From Bacillota bacterium (GTDB lineage: Bacteria; Bacillota_C; Negativicutes; JAEYSJ01), in NCBI GenBank assembly GCA_023434855.1, contig JAEYSJ010000199.1, positions 1 through 7,089 on the forward strand: a stretch of DNA of 7,089 nt. Direction: 5' to 3'. This document shows positions 5,463 to 7,089 of the stretch, one piece after another. The translations under genes were made by a program, and so were the position numbers. The notes under the pieces were generated by a model that did not search any database, had not been told where the DNA came from, and saw only the letters and a program-made list of their open reading frames with translations. Positions within the stretch are counted from its first letter, which is position 1. Every line of letters begins with the position of its first letter.

Positions 5463-6416
5463 TTAATCGTGCCGGTTAACGAAAGCAAAATATGCGGTTC
5501 CCACTGCATTGTCGGAACTATATTTTGACTGGGGAAAATATAAGCAGGCATTCTCTTTGAGAGTTAGCTTATCGCTTATGTGTTTACGGATAAATTGATT
5601 AGCCATAACACCGCCAACAACTAATATATCTTTTAGGCCGGTCTCTTTTATCGCAGCCCTAATCATCCTAAATATTGTTTCAGCTACACATAATTCGACT
5701 CCCGCAGCCAAAGAATGATGATCTGTTCCTTGGTTTAAAAGTCTTAAAGCATGTGTTTCCGGGCCGGAAAAACTTACTGTTATCTTTCTGGTTGCTATGG
5801 GAAGTTCTGCCGCATTAGCCCGTCCTGACTGTGCCAGCTTTTCCAGTGCGGGACCGGCCGGAAAAGCTAAGCCCAAAGCAACTCCAATGCGGTCAATAAA
5901 CTGCCCGGCATGCAAGTCGTTACTACCACCGAGCAAGTTAATATCTATTTTGTGGTTTTTGCTGGTAACTTTTACAGTCTCAGTTGTGCCGCCGGAAACA
6001 TGTACAGCCAAAAAATCGGAAATATCAGGTCCTCCTGCCGACCAGATACCTGCAAAAATGTGGTTTTCCTGATGGCTGATGCGATATAATTTAATGTTAT
6101 TTGATGCCGCTATAGCTCTCGCATAGCCATCGCCAACCAGAAAAGCAGGCATATAGGAATCAGGCAATGGCCGCGGATAACCGGAAACTCCGACAGCAGC
6201 AAATTGCACCCGTTCTTCTATTTGGGCCAAAGCTTGCTCCAAAACCAAAGGAAAATTACGAGTATGCTGATATACCATTTCGGATTGGGCCAGTCCTCTC
6301 TGGCCATATTTTACGGCCAGAAGCTTCCGGGATTCGGCTGCCAGTTTTCCGTGTTCATCGATAATGGCTACTGAAGTAGTGTAGCAACTAGTATCTATAC
6401 CCAAAAAATAGTTCAT
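5463..6416 (-). CDS. Kae1/TsaD-like protein (peptidase M22 family, 'O-sialoglycoprotein endopeptidase' paralogue)
   Basis: This is a 317-residue ASKHA-fold protein related to TsaD, the enzyme that completes the t6A tRNA modification, but it looks like a divergent paralogue. Family features: FLGIDTSCYTTSVAIID at 4-20 (TsaD has ETSCDDT), the HxxxH metal site as H115 and H119 in SHQENH, VSGGTTETV at 140-148 (TsaD: VSGGHTQ), a FPAGPALEKLA block, SFSGPETHAL, VVGGVMANQFIR, and a late metal-type Asp at 302 in SSDNAVGTAYFA. The TsaD glycine-rich GPGLxxxLxVG segment is replaced by SGYPRPLPDSYMPAFLVG at 78-95. Both metal-site halves survive, so nucleotide or metal binding is plausible, but t6A activity should not be assumed. 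I chose the ATG at 6416, where the family begins; an ATG at 6479 would add 21 residues coded by the repeat element. No Shine-Dalgarno precedes 6416. Such paralogues occur near nusB and xseA in Firmicutes. Confidence 0.88.
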   Translation of the reverse strand: MNYFLGIDTSCYTTSVAIIDEHGKLAAESRKLLAVKYGQRGLAQSEMVYQHTRNFPLVLEQALAQIEERVQFAAVGVSGYPRPLPDSYMPAFLVGDGYARAIAASNNIKLYRISHQENHIFAGIWSAGGPDISDFLAVHVSGGTTETVKVTSKNHKIDINLLGGSNDLHAGQFIDRIGVALGLAFPAGPALEKLAQSGRANAAELPIATRKITVSFSGPETHALRLLNQGTDHHSLAAGVELCVAETIFRMIRAAIKETGLKDILVVGGVMANQFIRKHISDKLTLKENACLYFPQSKYSSDNAVGTAYFAFVNRHD

Positions 6417-6457
6417 TTTTGAGTCTGTTTCAAAACGCCCATCTGCTGCGCCGCACG

Positions 6458-6512
6458 GACTACGGAAGACAATTCGCATAGAACGAACTGCGATGATAAA
6501 TCTGTCTTAGTC
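6458..6512. other. Nested three-helix hairpin inside the element
   Basis: Three co-axial five-base helices nest in order: 6458-6462 with 6508-6512 (GACTA/TAGTC), 6467-6471 with 6503-6507 (AGACA/TGTCT), and 6474-6478 with 6489-6493 (TCGCA/TGCGA), closing a ten-base loop. Internal loops are asymmetric. The symmetry would let either strand fold. It supports the view that the segment is a structured element and not an ordinary gene. Confidence 0.4.
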
Positions 6513-6531
6513 AGAACGTGCTCCTGCGGTT

Positions 6532-6568
6532 TTCGCTCAACGTACTTCCCTTGTACGCCTTCGCTCAA
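6532..6568. repeat. Nine-base direct repeat flanking a small hairpin
   Basis: TTCGCTCAA occurs at 6532-6540 and again at 6560-6568 (28-base spacing). Between them CGTAC (6541-6545) and GTACG (6553-6557) form an inverted pair around a seven-base loop. The arrangement lies in the middle of the MITE-like element. Confidence 0.4.
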
Positions 6569-6649
6569 ATGCTCGTCGCGGCCTAGCATCTGGACATTTT
6601 TAAACAACCTCCTTACATTGAGGTTGCGTGTTTTTTGAAACACGCTATA

Positions 6650-7060
6650 TTATTTTGCTTTTTCTTTAATCATGGAACCTAATATGCCATTTACAAATCG
6701 GCCTGATTCTTCTGTACCAAAAGTTTTGGCTAATTCGACAGCCTCATTAATGACAACATTAGGCGGAAGTTTTTCCGAGCCAAATTTCATTTCATATATA
6801 GCCATACGGGCAATATTACGGTCTACACCAGCCATGCGTTCAATCTTCCAATCATTTGACAGTCTTGAAATCGTATCATCAATTTCTTGTTGATGGTCCT
6901 GTGTTCCAATTACAAGCTGCTCCGCATAACGTTTGGCATTGTCAGTAACATTGTCCCGTTCGGAAAATACTGATTGTAATGCTTCCTGTTTATCCGTATT
7001 ATTATAATCCAGTTGAAACAAAACCTGTAATGCCATTTCCCTGGCTTTCCTGCGGCTCAT
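6650..7060 (-). CDS. nusB: Transcription antitermination factor NusB
   Basis: NusB pairs with ribosomal protein S10 (NusE), binds boxA RNA in rRNA operon leaders, and helps RNA polymerase read through. The 136-residue, mostly helical protein has the family's usual length and motifs: the Arg-rich start MSRRKAREMALQVLFQLDY, RYAEQLVIGTQDHQQEID in the middle, WKIERMAGVDRNIARMAIYEM at about 71-91, then VVINEAVELAKTFGTEESGRFVNGILG near the end. The ATG at 7060 is preceded by GAGGGAG three bases upstream. The upstream gene lies outside the window, with only 29 bases visible. Its stop is four bases from the terminal hairpin of the MITE-like element. In Firmicutes nusB is often just upstream of the exonuclease VII and isoprenoid genes, as here. 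Confidence 0.96.
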   Translation of the reverse strand: MSRRKAREMALQVLFQLDYNNTDKQEALQSVFSERDNVTDNAKRYAEQLVIGTQDHQQEIDDTISRLSNDWKIERMAGVDRNIARMAIYEMKFGSEKLPPNVVINEAVELAKTFGTEESGRFVNGILGSMIKEKAK

Positions 7061-7089
7061 ATACTCCCTCTTTCCTCTCTAGGAATACA

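Larger units (their letters stand above)
6423..6645. repeat. MITE-like element with terminal inverted repeats, 223 bp
   Basis: Plus-strand GTCTGTTTCAAAA at 6423-6435 is matched in inverted form by TTTTGAAACACGC at 6633-6645 (11 of 13 bases, ten contiguous). Inside are several smaller structures: a 20-base hairpin at the nusB end (6626-6645), a CAACCTC/GAGGTTG hairpin (6605-6626), a CGTAC/GTACG hairpin (6541-6557) flanked by a nine-base direct repeat, and a nested three-helix structure (6458-6512). The element fills nearly all of the 233 bases between nusB and the Kae1-like gene. A minus-strand frame (6643-6413) stays open across it for 76 codons and ends in an ATGA overlap with the next start, but it begins with no suitable ribosome site and resembles no family I know. 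No transposase is encoded and no target-site duplication is evident. It could instead be a structured RNA or a dispersed intergenic repeat; copy number cannot be seen from here. Confidence 0.5.

Noticed and set aside
5263..5463. 66-residue minus-strand frame with Cys-rich start (HRCTICGGG)
   Set aside because: It overlaps the 46-residue gene in another frame, has no ribosome site at its start, and shows mixed Cys/Trp content typical of out-of-frame reading. Its Cys pair is the Shine-Dalgarno region read as codons.
6417..6479. N-terminal extension of the Kae1-like protein to 338 residues
   Set aside because: The 21 extra residues are coded by the repeat element and precede the normal family start (MNYFLGIDTS), with no ribosome site at 6479.
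6413..6643. 76-residue frame as an annotated protein gene
   Set aside because: It lies wholly within the repeat-like element, with no suitably spaced ribosome site and no recognisable domain. Reported as a finding instead of a CDS.
1..7089. CRISPR array, tRNA/rRNA gene, phage or defence system
   Set aside because: No regularly spaced repeats, no tRNA-like cloverleaf or rRNA sequence, and all large frames are housekeeping genes.

Overview
The window looks like a stretch of conserved core chromosome from a Firmicute, most likely a Negativicutes/Sporomusaceae-type or clostridial bacterium. This rests on gene order and protein style, not on any search. All recognisable genes lie on the minus strand and read from high to low coordinates: nusB, a Kae1/TsaD-like (M22) protein, a 46-residue membrane microprotein, xseA, xseB, ispA, dxs and a 3'-truncated tlyA. 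The order xseA-xseB-ispA-dxs-tlyA, often with nusB just upstream, is a classic Gram-positive/Negativicutes housekeeping cluster. Most start codons had to be moved from the longest open frame to one with a ribosome binding site: TTG for dxs and xseA, internal ATG for xseB and the Kae1-like gene.

The signals divide the cluster into at least three units. Unit 1 is nusB, the Kae1-like gene and the microprotein. It ends at a clear intrinsic terminator (5222-5245). Unit 2 is xseA-xseB-ispA, tightly packed with 14-nt and 7-nt overlaps. A possible extended -10 promoter lies just after the terminator, and the unit ends in a branched stem structure that includes the ispA stop codon. Unit 3 is dxs-tlyA, with the start of tlyA directly touching the dxs stop. 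It is preceded by a good extended -10 promoter and a small inverted repeat in the leader.

Functionally, IspA and Dxs belong to isoprenoid synthesis (farnesyl diphosphate synthase, and the first enzyme of the MEP pathway). XseA/XseB form exonuclease VII. NusB is a transcription antitermination factor for rRNA operons. TlyA is an S4-domain RNA methyltransferase. The Kae1-like protein belongs to a TsaD-related family whose role is not settled.

The least ordinary parts are small. (1) A 46-residue two-helix membrane protein with glycine-zipper spacing and a near-ideal Shine-Dalgarno, preceded by a long hairpin that abuts that site. (2) A 223-bp element with 13-bp imperfect terminal inverted repeats that fills almost all of the nusB/Kae1-like gap, contains nested hairpins and a chance or repeat-derived open frame, and may have replaced the ribosome binding site of the next gene. 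(3) A 15-nt hairpin-forming sequence shared between one end of that element and the ispA 3' end. I see no tRNA, rRNA, CRISPR, phage, transposase or defence gene. No gap between genes exceeds 300 bases; the largest is the 233-bp stretch holding the element.
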